From NCBI RefSeq assembly GCF_026017845.1, contig NZ_CP100416.1, forward strand, positions 7,565,326-7,629,325: a DNA stretch of 64,000 bases. The letters are read 5' to 3'. The notes beneath the pieces are model-generated. The model had not been told where the DNA came from, made no database searches, and worked only from the letters and a program-made list of their open reading frames with translations. Position numbers and translations under genes: made by a program. Origin of the DNA: Amycolatopsis mediterranei. Its GTDB lineage: Bacteria; Actinomycetota; Actinomycetes; Mycobacteriales; Pseudonocardiaceae. Shown here one piece after another: positions 36,005 through 45,081 of this stretch (positions are counted from its first letter, which is position 1; every line of letters starts with the position of its first letter).

Positions 36005-37182
36005 CAGAGAACTCGCTGGTCGCGACGGCCGAGCCGGCGGGCGGCTTCTGGAGCGGCATGGGTGACGGCTCGAAGGGCGAGCTGGACAACGTCAACGCCC
36101 AGACCGGCGGCGCGGGCATCTTCAGCGACGCCGCGTCGACGCTCACCGACGCCACGGGCGGCGACTGGGGCAACCTCGCGATGGACGTCGGCACCGACGC
36201 CCTCGACCTGCTCGGCGCGGCGATGGACCCGCTCGGCACCCTGGCGAGCGCCGGGGTCGGCTGGCTGATCGAGCACATCAGCTTCCTCAAGGACGGCCTC
36301 GACAAGCTCGCCGGCAAGCCGGAAGCGATCACGGCCAAGGCCGTGACCTGGACGAACATCGCGAAGCAGCTCACCGAGACGGCCGAAAGCTACGAGCGGA
36401 AGGCGAAGGAGGTCCAGCAGTCGTTCAGCGACTGCGGGTCCGCGGAGGCGTACCAGCGGACGGCCGAAAGCTACGTCGGCGTCCTGCGCGGCGCCGCGTC
36501 CCACGCCGAAGGCGCGTCGACGGCGATGAACGTGGGCGCGGCGCTGGTCGGTACCGAGCGCGGGCTGATCCGCGACATGATCTCGTCGTTCGTGGGCGAG
36601 CTGATCGTCAAGGCGCTGGCCGCGCTGGCGGCGTCGTGGTGCACCTTCGGCGGCACGATCGCGGCGTTCATCGCGGACACGGTGATCGAGGGCGGGGTGC
36701 TCGCGGAGAGGATCAGCACGCGCATCGCGAAGATCGTCGAGAAGCTGGAAAGCCTGGCGAAGGGCGCGGGCAAGTCGAAGGCGGCGCTCGAAGGCGCGGC
36801 GAACGCGCTGAAGAAGGCGGGGAAGGCGGCCGACCGGATCGTGGACCGCAGCGTCGAGACGGCGGCGAACATCGAGCGGAAGGCCGGCGAGCTCAAGCAG
36901 GCGGGCCGGGAGGCGAAGTCCGCCGAAGAGACGGCGAAGGGCTGGAGCGACGCCGCCAAGGAGCACGTCCCGGGCCGCGAGAAGCTCGAAGGCCCGGGCA
37001 AGTACTCCGAAGAGGGCCGCAGCGTGCTGAGCCAGCACAAGGTCCTCGACCCGAACGAAAAGGTGCACTGGAACACCGCGGACACCATCGGCGTGGCGAC
37101 CGAAGGCCGCCGCCAGGAGAACGAACAGGACGACCGCTACCACGAGGCCCAGGAGGCCTACGAGAAGGAGCACCCCGAGTGA
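36001..37182 (+). CDS. putative ESX-secreted effector, long helical protein
   Basis: 393 residues, no signal peptide. Residues 60-170 are helical with WTNIAKQLTETAESYERKAKEVQQSFSDC, a WXG/PPE-like secretion domain; 190-235 hold two hydrophobic segments (IVKALAALAASWCTFGGTIAAFIADTVI); 240-320 form a Lys/Ala/Glu-rich coiled coil; the last 75 residues are charged and unrecognised. The layout resembles ESX polymorphic effectors in which a hydrophobic middle delivers a variable C-terminal domain. No known toxin motif was seen. Overlaps its neighbours as ATGA and GTGA. Confidence 0.6.
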   Translation: MTENSLVATAEPAGGFWSGMGDGSKGELDNVNAQTGGAGIFSDAASTLTDATGGDWGNLAMDVGTDALDLLGAAMDPLGTLASAGVGWLIEHISFLKDGLDKLAGKPEAITAKAVTWTNIAKQLTETAESYERKAKEVQQSFSDCGSAEAYQRTAESYVGVLRGAASHAEGASTAMNVGAALVGTERGLIRDMISSFVGELIVKALAALAASWCTFGGTIAAFIADTVIEGGVLAERISTRIAKIVEKLESLAKGAGKSKAALEGAANALKKAGKAADRIVDRSVETAANIERKAGELKQAGREAKSAEETAKGWSDAAKEHVPGREKLEGPGKYSEEGRSVLSQHKVLDPNEKVHWNTADTIGVATEGRRQENEQDDRYHEAQEAYEKEHPE

Positions 37183-37673
37183 ACGACCGGCCCGGGGTGG
37201 AGCCGGCCAACCGCAACGGCCGGCTCCACCCCGCACAGCGCAGTGCGCTGCTCGACCTGAACTTCTGGGTGGCGGCGGCTCTCGTCATCGCCGGTCTGGT
37301 CGTGACGGTGAGCCTCGCCGCCGTGGCGGAGACCGCGGGCGCAGTCCTGGGCACCGTGGTCCCGCTCCTGGCGATCACCGGCTGGTTCGCGTTCGTCTGC
37401 TGGCGCCGCCTCGCCGACGCGTTCGGCGGCCGGCTGACCGCGGTCACCGGCTGGACGCACGACTTCGACACCGCGCGCCTCACCGACGAGTACCCGATCG
37501 GCCTGCACCGCAGCCCGGAGGGGTTCAAGAGCCTCGAGTCGTTCAGCCTCCGCGCCGGCGGCCGGACCTACCCGCTGGAACGCAAGCTGCGCGAGCGCAT
37601 CCAGCCTGGCCGGAACAACACCGTCCTGATCGCCCCGCGGTCCAAGGTGCTGATCAACGTCCTCCCGGCTTAG
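37179..37673 (+). CDS. small membrane protein, last gene of type VII cargo operon
   Basis: 164 residues from GTG 37179 (GTGA overlap). Two membrane helices (about 28-48 and 52-72) precede a cytosolic C-terminal domain of about 90 residues with LTAVTGWTHDFDTARLTDEYPIGLHRSPEGFKSLESFSL. No family recognised. As the last gene behind a possible effector it could be an immunity or membrane partner protein; this is inference from position only. Its TAG overlaps the TAA of the convergent aldo/keto reductase. Confidence 0.6.
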   Translation: MNDRPGVEPANRNGRLHPAQRSALLDLNFWVAAALVIAGLVVTVSLAAVAETAGAVLGTVVPLLAITGWFAFVCWRRLADAFGGRLTAVTGWTHDFDTARLTDEYPIGLHRSPEGFKSLESFSLRAGGRTYPLERKLRERIQPGRNNTVLIAPRSKVLINVLPA

Positions 37674-38521
37674 ACGGCCTCGCCGAGGGCGTCGAACTCG
37701 GCGGCGGAGAGTTCGATGTCCGCGGCGGCGACGTTGTCCTCGAGGTGCGCGACCGACGACGTCCCCGGGATCGGCAGCACGACCGGCGACCGCTTGAGCA
37801 GCCACGCGAGCGCGAGCTGCGACGGCGAGGCGTCGTGCTCCTTCGCGAGCGCGGTCAGCGGACTGTCCGGTCCCGCGAGGGCACCGGTCGCCAGCGGGAA
37901 CCACGGGATGAACGCGATGCCGTGCTCGGTGGCGTGCTCCAGCAGCGGCTCGGCGTCGCGGTTGGCCAGGTTGAACAGGTTCTGCACCGAGACGATCTCC
38001 GCCGTCTTCTGCGCTTCGTGCAGCTCGCCGACCGTGACCTCGGACAGGCCGATGTGCCGGATCTTGCCCTCGTCCTGCAGCTTCTTCAGCTCCCCGACCT
38101 GCTCGGCGACCGGCACCTTCGGGTCGATCCGGTGCAGCTGCAGCAGGTCGATCCGGTCGACGCCGAGGTGGCGCAGGCTCAGTTCGACCTGCTGCCGCAG
38201 GTACTCGGGCCGGCCGACCGGGATCCACTCGCCCGGGCCCTGGCGGGTGAAGCCGGCCTTGGTCGCGATGACCAGGTCGTCGGCGTACGGGTGCAGCGCC
38301 TTCTTGATCAGCAGGTCGGCGACGAACGGGCCGTAGGCGTCGGCCGTGTCGATCAGGTTCACGCCGAGCTCGACGGCGCGCCGCAGCACGCGGACGGCCT
38401 CGTAGGGGTCCTTCGGGTCGCCCCACACGCCCGGTCCGGTGAGCTGCATGGCGCCGTAGCCGAGGCGGGTGACCGGGAGGTCGCCGCCGATGGTGAAGGT
38501 GCCGGAGTTCTTCGCGCTCAT
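37670..38521 (-). CDS. aldo/keto reductase
   Basis: 283 residues from ATG 38521. Catalytic tetrad as in the AKR family: Asp58 and Tyr63 (LIDTADAYGP), Lys88 (VIATKAGF) and His130 (LLQLHRID). The NADPH site near the C-terminus is LPIPGTSSVAHLEDNVAA. It reduces aldehydes or ketones; the physiological substrate is unknown. Lies downstream of mmsA on the same strand behind a terminator-like hairpin, so it is probably transcribed separately. Confidence 0.9.
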   Translation of the reverse strand: MSAKNSGTFTIGGDLPVTRLGYGAMQLTGPGVWGDPKDPYEAVRVLRRAVELGVNLIDTADAYGPFVADLLIKKALHPYADDLVIATKAGFTRQGPGEWIPVGRPEYLRQQVELSLRHLGVDRIDLLQLHRIDPKVPVAEQVGELKKLQDEGKIRHIGLSEVTVGELHEAQKTAEIVSVQNLFNLANRDAEPLLEHATEHGIAFIPWFPLATGALAGPDSPLTALAKEHDASPSQLALAWLLKRSPVVLPIPGTSSVAHLEDNVAAADIELSAAEFDALGEAV

Positions 38522-38539
38522 GTTTCGTCCCAATCTTCG

Positions 38540-38580
38540 TCCGGGGTGTTCGGAGGGGTGAACCCCCCGGATACCCCGGA
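38540..38580. terminator. hairpin between mmsA and the aldo/keto reductase gene
   Basis: TCCGGGGT (38540-38547) pairs with ACCCCGGA (38573-38580), and a second stem GGGGT/ACCCC with a 2-nt loop sits inside (38555-38566). It lies 17 bp past the mmsA stop on the minus strand. A nested GC-rich hairpin without a clear T-run, as is common in actinobacterial terminators. Confidence 0.55.
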
Positions 38581-38596
38581 CGATTCCCGGAAACGC

Positions 38597-40087
38597 TCAG
38601 GAGTTGCGCGGGAAGCCCAGGTTGACCCCGGCGTGCGAGCGGTCCGGCCACCGCGACGTGACGACCTTCGTCCGGGTGAAGAAGTGGAACCCTTCCGGCC
38701 CGTACGCGTGGCTGTCGCCGAACAGCGAGTCCTTCCAGCCGCCGAACGAGTAGTAGCCCACCGGCACCGGGATCGGCACGTTGACGCCGACCATGCCCAC
38801 CTCGACCTCGTTCTGGAACCGGCGCGCGGCCGCACCGTCGCCGGTGAAGACGGCCGTGCCGTTGCCGTACGGGTTGGCGTTGATCAGCGCCAGCGCGTCG
38901 TCGTAGGAGGCCGTGCGCGCCACCGAAAGCACCGGGCCGAAGATCTCGTCGGTGTAGATCGACATCTCCGGGCGGACGTGGTCGAACAGCGTCGGACCGA
39001 GCCAGAAGCCGCCCTCGGAGACCTCGATGCCCCGGCCATCCACCACCAGAGACGCACCGGCGGACACCCCGGCGTCCACATAGGACTCGACGCGGGCGTG
39101 GTGGGCCGCGGTGACCAGCGGGCCCATCTCCGACTCCGGGTCGCGGCCGTCACCGACGCGCAGCCGGGACATCCGTTCGGCGATCTTCTCCACGAGCGCG
39201 TCGCCGACCGGGTCGACGGCCACGACCACCGACACCGCCATGCACCGCTCCCCCGCCGAGCCGAAGCCGGCCGACACCGCGGCGTCCGCGGCCAGGTCGA
39301 GGTCGGCGTCCGGCAGCACCACCATGTGGTTCTTCGCCCCGCCGAGGGCCTGCACGCGCTTGCCGTGCCGGGTGCCGGTTTCGTAGACGTAGCGCGCGAT
39401 CGGCGTCGACCCGACGAACGAGATCGCCTTGACGTCGGCGTGCGTCAGCAGCCCGTCGACCGCGACCTTGTCGCCGTGCAGCACGTTGAGCGCGCCCGCG
39501 GGCAGCCCGGCCTCGGCGAACAGCTCCGCGATGAACACCGCGGCCGACGGGTCCTTCTCGCTCGGCTTGAGCACCACGGTGTTCCCGCAGGCCAGCGCGT
39601 TCGGGACGAACCACAGCGGCACCATGGCCGGGAAGTTGAACGGCGAGATCACACCGACCACGCCGAGGGGCTGGGCGATCGAGTAGACGTCGACACCGGT
39701 GGAGGCGTTCTCGCTGAACCCGCCCTTGAGCAGCTGGGCGGCACCGCAGGCGAACTCGACGTTCTCGATCGCGCGGGCGATCTCCCCGGCCGCGTCGGAC
39801 TCGACCTTGCCGTGCTCGCTCGTGATGATCTTCGCCAGCTCGTGCTTGCGCGCGGACAGCAGCTCGCGGAAGGCGAACAGCACCCGCGTCCGGCCGGCCA
39901 GCGACGTCCCCCGCCAGCCCGGCAGCGCCGCCTTGGCCGCGGCGACGGCGGCTTCGACCTCGGCCTCGCCGGCGAAGTCGACGTGCGCCCGGACCTCCCC
40001 GGTGGCCGGGTCGAAGACCTCGCCGGAGCGCGCGGTGGTCCCGCTGAACGGCTTGCCGTCGATCCAGTGGCTGATGCGGTCGGTCAC
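38597..40087 (-). CDS. mmsA: CoA-acylating methylmalonate/malonate-semialdehyde dehydrogenase
   Basis: 496 residues from GTG 40087. Catalytic Cys282 (GSAGERCMAVSVVVAV) and Asn151 (ISPFNFP) are present, while the general-base Glu of ordinary aldehyde dehydrogenases is replaced (QALGGAKNHMVVLPD), the mark of the CoA-acylating MMSDH branch. The C-terminal YYSFGGWKDSLFGD is typical. It converts malonate or methylmalonate semialdehyde to acetyl- or propionyl-CoA. Divergent from a PucR gene. In this window it can complete beta-alanine degradation after the pyrimidine operon. Confidence 0.92.
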   Translation of the reverse strand: MTDRISHWIDGKPFSGTTARSGEVFDPATGEVRAHVDFAGEAEVEAAVAAAKAALPGWRGTSLAGRTRVLFAFRELLSARKHELAKIITSEHGKVESDAAGEIARAIENVEFACGAAQLLKGGFSENASTGVDVYSIAQPLGVVGVISPFNFPAMVPLWFVPNALACGNTVVLKPSEKDPSAAVFIAELFAEAGLPAGALNVLHGDKVAVDGLLTHADVKAISFVGSTPIARYVYETGTRHGKRVQALGGAKNHMVVLPDADLDLAADAAVSAGFGSAGERCMAVSVVVAVDPVGDALVEKIAERMSRLRVGDGRDPESEMGPLVTAAHHARVESYVDAGVSAGASLVVDGRGIEVSEGGFWLGPTLFDHVRPEMSIYTDEIFGPVLSVARTASYDDALALINANPYGNGTAVFTGDGAAARRFQNEVEVGMVGVNVPIPVPVGYYSFGGWKDSLFGDSHAYGPEGFHFFTRTKVVTSRWPDRSHAGVNLGFPRNS

Positions 40088-40221
40088 GGCGGGCACTCCT
40101 TCACTCCGGCAACGTCCCTCCGAGTCTCCGGGCGCGCGCCACGCCAGGCCATCAGCAACGTGTACGCCAGTCGGCTTCCGGCCGTACAGTCTGTCCCTGC
40201 CCATTCCCACGCCGAGGAGCC
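40088..40221. promoter_or_regulatory. divergent promoter region, mmsA / pucR
   Basis: 134 bp between mmsA (minus) and the PucR-family regulator (plus). It should contain both promoters and a PucR site. TACAGTCTGTCCC near 40185 and GTACGCCAGTCGG are the least GC-rich stretches. No convincing long palindrome, so the operator is not placed. Confidence 0.4.
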
Positions 40222-41859
40222 ATGTACCCGACCGTCGCCGAGGTCCTCGCGCTGCCGGTGCTGCGCCAGGGCCGTCCGCACGTCGTCGCCGGCGCCGCCG
40301 GGCTGGACGCGCCGGTGCGCTGGGCGCACGTCGCCGAGGTCGCCGACATCGCGCACCTGCTGCGCGGCGGCGAGCTGGTGCTGACCACCGGCGTCGCGCT
40401 GCCCGACGACGGCCCGGCACTCGCCCGGTACGTCGCCGACCTGGCCGGGGTCGGCGCCGCCGGCGTCGTGGTCGAGCTGGTCCGGCACTGGAGCGACAAG
40501 CTGCCCGCCGCGCTGGTCGGCGCGGCCGAGGAGCACGGCCTGCCGCTGGTCACGCTCTCGCGGGAGACGCGGTTCGTGAGCGTCACCGAGGCGGTGAACG
40601 GCCAGATCGTCGACGCCCAGGTCGCCGAGCTGCGCGCGGCCGAGCGCGTGCACGAGACGTTCACCGCGCTGACGGTCGCGGGCGCCGAACCCGGTGTCGT
40701 CCTGGGCGAGGTCGCCCGGCTCACCGAACAGCCGGTCGTGCTGGAAACGCTCTCCCACGAGGTCCTCGCCTACGACGCGGCCGGCACCGACCCGGCCGAG
40801 CTGCTCACCGGCTGGCCGGCCCGGTCGCGGGTGGTCCAGGTCGGCGAGCGCACCGGCTACCACCCCGGTTCGGGCTGGCTGGTGACCGTGGTCGGCGCGC
40901 GCGGGCACGACTGGGGACGACTGATCCTGGTCTGCGCCGACCAGCCGCCGCACCGCCACCGGGTGGTCGCCGAGCGGGCCGCGTCCGCGCTCGCCGTGCA
41001 CCGCCTGGTCGCCAAGGAGTCCGACGGTCTCGAACGCCAGGCCCACCGCGCGGTGCTCGCCGAGCTGCTCGCTTCGCCCGCCCCGACGGCGGAGCTGCTG
41101 GCCCGGGCTTCGGCACTGGGCGTGCCGCTGCCCGGACGGCAGCTGGTCGGGCTGGCCGTCCGGCCGCGGCTGACCGGGGTTGCGCGGCCGGCGCTGTCCA
41201 CCCCGCCGGTGCTGCGCGAGCTGGCCGAGGCGACGGTGCTGGCGGCGCGCCGCGCGAAGGTCTCGGCGCTGGTGGCGACGGACGACCTCGGCGTGCGGGC
41301 CCTGATCGCGCTGTCCCCGGAGGCGAACGCCGACGCCGTGCTGCACCGGCTCGCCACCGACGTCCACGAGGCCCGCGGCAGCGCGCCGGGGGTGCTCGCG
41401 GTCGGCACGACGGTGTCATCGCCCGCCGAAGCCCGCCGGACGTTGCTGGAGGCGGGCCAGGTCGCGGCGGCGGCGCTGGGCACGGGCGCGGACCGGGTGG
41501 TGCACCGGTTGTCGGACGTCCGCCTGCGCGGCCTGCTGCACCTGCTTTCCGGCGACGACCGCGTGACGGCCTTCGCGGCGCGCGAGCTCGGGCCGTTGCT
41601 CCAGCGCGACGCCGCGACCGGCAGCCGGCTGGTGCAGGCGTTGCGCCACTACTGCGAGCAGGGCGGCAACAAATCGGCGGCGGCCGCGGCGGCCCACACC
41701 TCCCGGACGGCCTACTACCAGCAGCTCGCCCGGATCGAGCAGGTCTTGGGGGTGCGGCTGGAGGACCCCGAGTCGATGTTGTCGCTGTATGTGGCCCTAC
41801 TGGCGGCGGACCTCACCCGGCCGAGCGAAGAAGACTCACCCGGACGTGCAGCACAGTGA
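40222..41859 (+). CDS. PucR-family transcriptional regulator
   Basis: 545 residues. The N-terminal PucR ligand domain (about 1-125) includes HLLRGGELVLTTGVALPDDGPALARYVADLAGVGAAGVVVEL; a GGDEF-like central region follows, and a C-terminal HTH_30 helix-turn-helix (RLVQALRHYCEQGGNKSAAAAAAHTSRTAYYQQLARIEQVLGVRL, about 475-525). PucR activates purine degradation in Bacillus, and homologues control gamma- and beta-amino acid catabolism. Divergence from mmsA makes that gene, and perhaps the pyrimidine operon at 47 kb, the likely targets. Confidence 0.88.
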   Translation: MYPTVAEVLALPVLRQGRPHVVAGAAGLDAPVRWAHVAEVADIAHLLRGGELVLTTGVALPDDGPALARYVADLAGVGAAGVVVELVRHWSDKLPAALVGAAEEHGLPLVTLSRETRFVSVTEAVNGQIVDAQVAELRAAERVHETFTALTVAGAEPGVVLGEVARLTEQPVVLETLSHEVLAYDAAGTDPAELLTGWPARSRVVQVGERTGYHPGSGWLVTVVGARGHDWGRLILVCADQPPHRHRVVAERAASALAVHRLVAKESDGLERQAHRAVLAELLASPAPTAELLARASALGVPLPGRQLVGLAVRPRLTGVARPALSTPPVLRELAEATVLAARRAKVSALVATDDLGVRALIALSPEANADAVLHRLATDVHEARGSAPGVLAVGTTVSSPAEARRTLLEAGQVAAAALGTGADRVVHRLSDVRLRGLLHLLSGDDRVTAFAARELGPLLQRDAATGSRLVQALRHYCEQGGNKSAAAAAAHTSRTAYYQQLARIEQVLGVRLEDPESMLSLYVALLAADLTRPSEEDSPGRAAQ

Positions 41860-41887
41860 TCGGTGCCGGACGGCCGATGACACCGAT

Positions 41888-42250
41888 ATGGCCCTAATCC
41901 CCTTCGCAGCCTGCGTGCTGAGTCTCGGCTGCCTGGCACCGGCGCAGCCCCCGGCCTCGACCCTGCAGCTGACCACCCACGACACCGCCGGCCGGATCGG
42001 CTCGGTGGTGCTGACGTGCGAGCCGGTGGGTGGCACGCACCCCAAGCGCGACAAGGCGTGCGCGGTGCTGTCGGATGCCGGCGGTGACTTCTCGCGGATC
42101 ACCGCGCGGCACCAGGCGTGCACGCTGATCTACGCCCCGGTGGACGTCGCGGCGATCGGTACCTGGCGCGGAAAGCCGGTGTCGTTCGACACGACGTACG
42201 CGAACCGCTGCGAGGCCGACCGGGATTCGGACGGAGTCTTCGCTTTCTGA
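41888..42250 (+). CDS. secreted subtilisin inhibitor-like (SSI) protein
   Basis: 120 residues from ATG 41888: a signal peptide (hydrophobic to about residue 20), then the SSI domain with four Cys in the canonical positions (VLTCEPV, KACAVL, QACTLIY, NRCEAD) and the C-terminal GVFAF. By alignment with Streptomyces SSI (CPMVYDP), the reactive bond is in CTLIYAP, giving P1 Leu and a preference for subtilisin- or chymotrypsin-like proteases. Extracellular protease inhibitor, often developmentally controlled. Confidence 0.9.
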   Translation: MALIPFAACVLSLGCLAPAQPPASTLQLTTHDTAGRIGSVVLTCEPVGGTHPKRDKACAVLSDAGGDFSRITARHQACTLIYAPVDVAAIGTWRGKPVSFDTTYANRCEADRDSDGVFAF

Positions 42251-42318
42251 CGCAGCTCTGCGACAGCGGAACGGCATCACCCGACCGGGCACGGCCTGCT
42301 CCCGGGCAGGCTGTGCCC

Positions 42319-43155
42319 ATGCCACCACCGATCGCCACGCCCCGGGCGCGCGCCCTGGGTTTCGGGATGAAGAGAGCCAGGCAGGCGCGGAATCTGAAGG
42401 TCCGGGAGCTGGGCCGGTTGATCGACGTGCTGCCCCAGAACATTTCCAGCTGGGAGAGCGGCAAACGCATCCCGAAGATCGAAGAGGTCGCCACGATCCT
42501 CGCCGCACTGCGGGTGGATTCGGGCGAACGCGCCCGGCTCCTCGAGCTGGCCCGCAACGCCAACGAGCCGAACTGGCTCGAACAGCACGCGCCGCCGAAG
42601 CTGGCGACCTTCGTCGAGTACGAGCAGACCGCCGCGGCGATGGCGGAATGGGCGACCGGGCTGATGCCCGGACTGCTGCAGACTCCCGGTTACATCAAGG
42701 CGCTCTTCACCTCCACAGCGCTGCCCCCGCGGGAGATCGAAACCCGGCTGATGATCAGGATCACCCGCCGCGAAGTACTGACCGGCTACCCGCCGTTGGA
42801 ATACCGCGCCCTGCTCAGCGAATCTGTGCTGCACCAGAACATCGGCGGCGCGGAGGTGATGGCCGAACAGCTCCGCCACCTGCTCACCGTCGCCCGCGCC
42901 CGCAATGTTTCGGTGCGCATCGTTCCGGGCGGCCTCGGCTACCACCCCGGCCTCTACGGGCCTTTCGTCATCTTCGACTTCCACGACCTGCCGCCGATCG
43001 TGCATCTCGAGCACTATCGCGGCAGCGGCTATGTCTACGATCAGAACCACCTGGCCGATTACCGCGCGGCCATGCAGGACTTGTCCGCCCTGGCGCTCGG
43101 CGAACCCGAATCGCTCCAGCTCATCCAGGGGGTGCTCGCGGAACTGGAGGCCTAA
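42319..43155 (+). CDS. XRE-family regulator with DUF5753 domain
   Basis: 278 residues: helix-turn-helix in MKRARQARNLKVRELGRLIDVLPQNISSWESGKRIPKIEEV (about 17-57), then the DUF5753 domain with TGLMPGLLQTPGYIKALF and the VRIVPGGLGYHPGLYGPFVIFDF core. Such genes are highly duplicated in filamentous actinobacteria and always pair with a DUF397 gene, as here (start 2 bp after the stop). Relatives in Streptomyces (BldB/WhiJ-type systems) affect development and antibiotic production. Confidence 0.9.
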   Translation: MPPPIATPRARALGFGMKRARQARNLKVRELGRLIDVLPQNISSWESGKRIPKIEEVATILAALRVDSGERARLLELARNANEPNWLEQHAPPKLATFVEYEQTAAAMAEWATGLMPGLLQTPGYIKALFTSTALPPREIETRLMIRITRREVLTGYPPLEYRALLSESVLHQNIGGAEVMAEQLRHLLTVARARNVSVRIVPGGLGYHPGLYGPFVIFDFHDLPPIVHLEHYRGSGYVYDQNHLADYRAAMQDLSALALGEPESLQLIQGVLAELEA

Positions 43156-43156
43156 A

Positions 43157-43372
43157 ATGTCAGATGCCACCTGGCGGAAGTCGTCTCACAGCGGCGAAGA
43201 GACCAACTGTGTCGAAGTGCGGCTCGCCGGGCTGTCGCAGATCCGCGACACGAAAGACCGCGCGGGCGGCACACTCTCCGTCACCACCCGATCGTGGGAA
43301 GCCCTGGTGGCCTCTTTGAGCGCGCGGAAGCCGCCGGGCCGCCCCCACGACGACCCGGTGGCTTCCGCGTAA
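43157..43372 (+). CDS. DUF397 protein
   Basis: 71 residues. The N-terminus WRKSSHSGEETNCVEV is the DUF397 signature, and RDTKDRAGGTLSVTTRSWEALVASL is the usual C-terminal part. Start one base after the XRE stop (TAAaATG). DUF397 proteins act with their XRE partner, possibly as an antagonist or antitoxin-like element. A Pro-rich C-terminal extension of 15 residues is added here. Confidence 0.9.
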   Translation: MSDATWRKSSHSGEETNCVEVRLAGLSQIRDTKDRAGGTLSVTTRSWEALVASLSARKPPGRPHDDPVASA

Positions 43373-43403
43373 CTCCTAACCACGCGCTACCCGCCGGTCC
43401 GGT

Positions 43404-44999
43404 TCAGCCGCAGGCGGTGGCCGGGCCGAACGTCACATCGCGAGCCGCCGAACGGCTGAAGTTCCACTCCGGCCAGCCGTCCGGGGTGTCGTCGCGCAGG
43501 ACCTGGCGCAGCACGCACGTGCGCAGTGGCTCGTGCAGGCGGTCCGAGACGACCGGGACCACGTCGGCCGAGAAGCGGGCCAGGTAGCCGTCGTCAAGGA
43601 TCTTGCCGGCGGCGGCGCGGTCGAGGTTGGCGTCGGCGATGAGGCGTTCCGGGTCGAGGATCGCGAGGCCGAGCAGCGCCGCCGCGGCCGTGCCGATCGC
43701 CGCGCGCGGCAGCCACGCCGGGCGCAGCCGGACCAGCGCCGCCAGTACCAGCACGAACACCGCGCCGAACCAGAGTTCGCAGAGCTCGACCAGCAGCCGC
43801 AGCACGGTGAAGCCGTACGCCTGCTGGTAGGTCCACATGCGACTCAACGCCGAACCGACGAGCACCAGGGTGAGCGCGCTGAGCGTGCCGAGCAGGACGC
43901 GCTGCCGGAGCCGCTCGGCTTTCGTCGAGTCCGGCGCCCACCGCAGCGCCGCGGCGACGATGGCCAGCGTCAGCACGGTGACGGCGCACAGCTGCCAGAA
44001 GCCGCCGCGGGCGTACTCCGCCGACGTCAGGTTGCTCGTGCGCAGGACGTACTCGGTGCCGCCGAAGAGCACGACCAGCCGAACCCCGACGAAAACGCTG
44101 AACACCAGGGCGAGCACGACCAGCGGGACCGTCCACTCCAGACCGTATCCGCTCCGGTGTGGACGGACACCCGAGACGCGGCCCGGCGGCGCGGCGAGGA
44201 AGTAACAAGCTCCGGCGACGACCAGCGCGACGACGGCGAACACCGAGCACCACCGCACGAGCGTCGCGACGCTGAGATCGGGGATCACGGCGTTGACGAC
44301 GGCGGCGAAGGCGGCATCGGCACTGGCCAGCAGCGGCACGAAGACCCCGACGAGACCGGCGGCGGCCAGCACGGCGAGCGCGATCCGCCGGGCGACCCCG
44401 TCACGGCGGGCGGTGAAGCGGCGGGCCCCGCGCCCGACCCACGGAATGGCCCGGAAGGCTTCGATCGGGACGGCGAGCATGTCGTAGAGAACGGAGTGCA
44501 CGGTCCGCTCCCCGACCACGGCCAGCGACCCGGTCACGACGGCGGCGATGACGCAGAGGGCGAACAGCCACCCGGAAGCCCGCACGGCCCCCACGGCGAG
44601 CAGCCCGAGCGTGAGGGCGGCCCACCCGGCGCCACGCCAGGTGAAGGCGCTTTCCGCCCCGTCCCGCGAACGCCGGTCGGCCACGACGACGGCGGCGGTC
44701 ACAGCCAGCCCGGAGAGCAGCCACCCCACCCCGGGCCGGTCGACGGGCAGCAGCAGGGCCCCGGCCACCCCGGCCAGCCCCGCGGCGGGAAGAACGGCGG
44801 GCGGCAGCGGAACGACAGCGGACTTCGGCGGCGGGATCGGCCGCATGAACACGGGCGTAGCGGCCACGGCGACCCCGCCACCGATGGCAGCGGGCGACCC
44901 GACCGCCATTTCCGGACCACGGGCCTCGCCGGTCTCCCGCGTGGCCGCCGATCGCTTGCCCCGGGGCACCCCGGAACCACCGACATGAGTCTTGGGCAT
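43404..44999 (-). CDS. DUF4173-family membrane protein
   Basis: 531 residues from ATG 44999: a hydrophilic Lys/Arg-rich N-terminus of 55 residues, then about 12 membrane helices. Family motifs include GLAVTAAVVVADRRSRDG, LMVAL-like helices, FTARRDGVARRIALAVLAAAGLVGVFVPLLASADAAFAAVVNAVIPD and WSYQQAYGFT-like WTYQQAYGFTVLRLLVELCELW. Function unknown. The C-terminus carries two Cys (RTCVLRQV, TACG) on a short outside or inside tail. Lies next to, but not coupled with, the OmpR-type two-component pair. Confidence 0.75.
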   Translation of the reverse strand: MPKTHVGGSGVPRGKRSAATRETGEARGPEMAVGSPAAIGGGVAVAATPVFMRPIPPPKSAVVPLPPAVLPAAGLAGVAGALLLPVDRPGVGWLLSGLAVTAAVVVADRRSRDGAESAFTWRGAGWAALTLGLLAVGAVRASGWLFALCVIAAVVTGSLAVVGERTVHSVLYDMLAVPIEAFRAIPWVGRGARRFTARRDGVARRIALAVLAAAGLVGVFVPLLASADAAFAAVVNAVIPDLSVATLVRWCSVFAVVALVVAGACYFLAAPPGRVSGVRPHRSGYGLEWTVPLVVLALVFSVFVGVRLVVLFGGTEYVLRTSNLTSAEYARGGFWQLCAVTVLTLAIVAAALRWAPDSTKAERLRQRVLLGTLSALTLVLVGSALSRMWTYQQAYGFTVLRLLVELCELWFGAVFVLVLAALVRLRPAWLPRAAIGTAAAALLGLAILDPERLIADANLDRAAAGKILDDGYLARFSADVVPVVSDRLHEPLRTCVLRQVLRDDTPDGWPEWNFSRSAARDVTFGPATACG

Positions 45000-45081
45000 T
45001 TCGCCTCTTCCTCGAGATCCCACGTTCACTTTTGCGAATACCGGCGTCCGCGCCCCCTCCGGGCACCGCGCCGAGCAGGAC

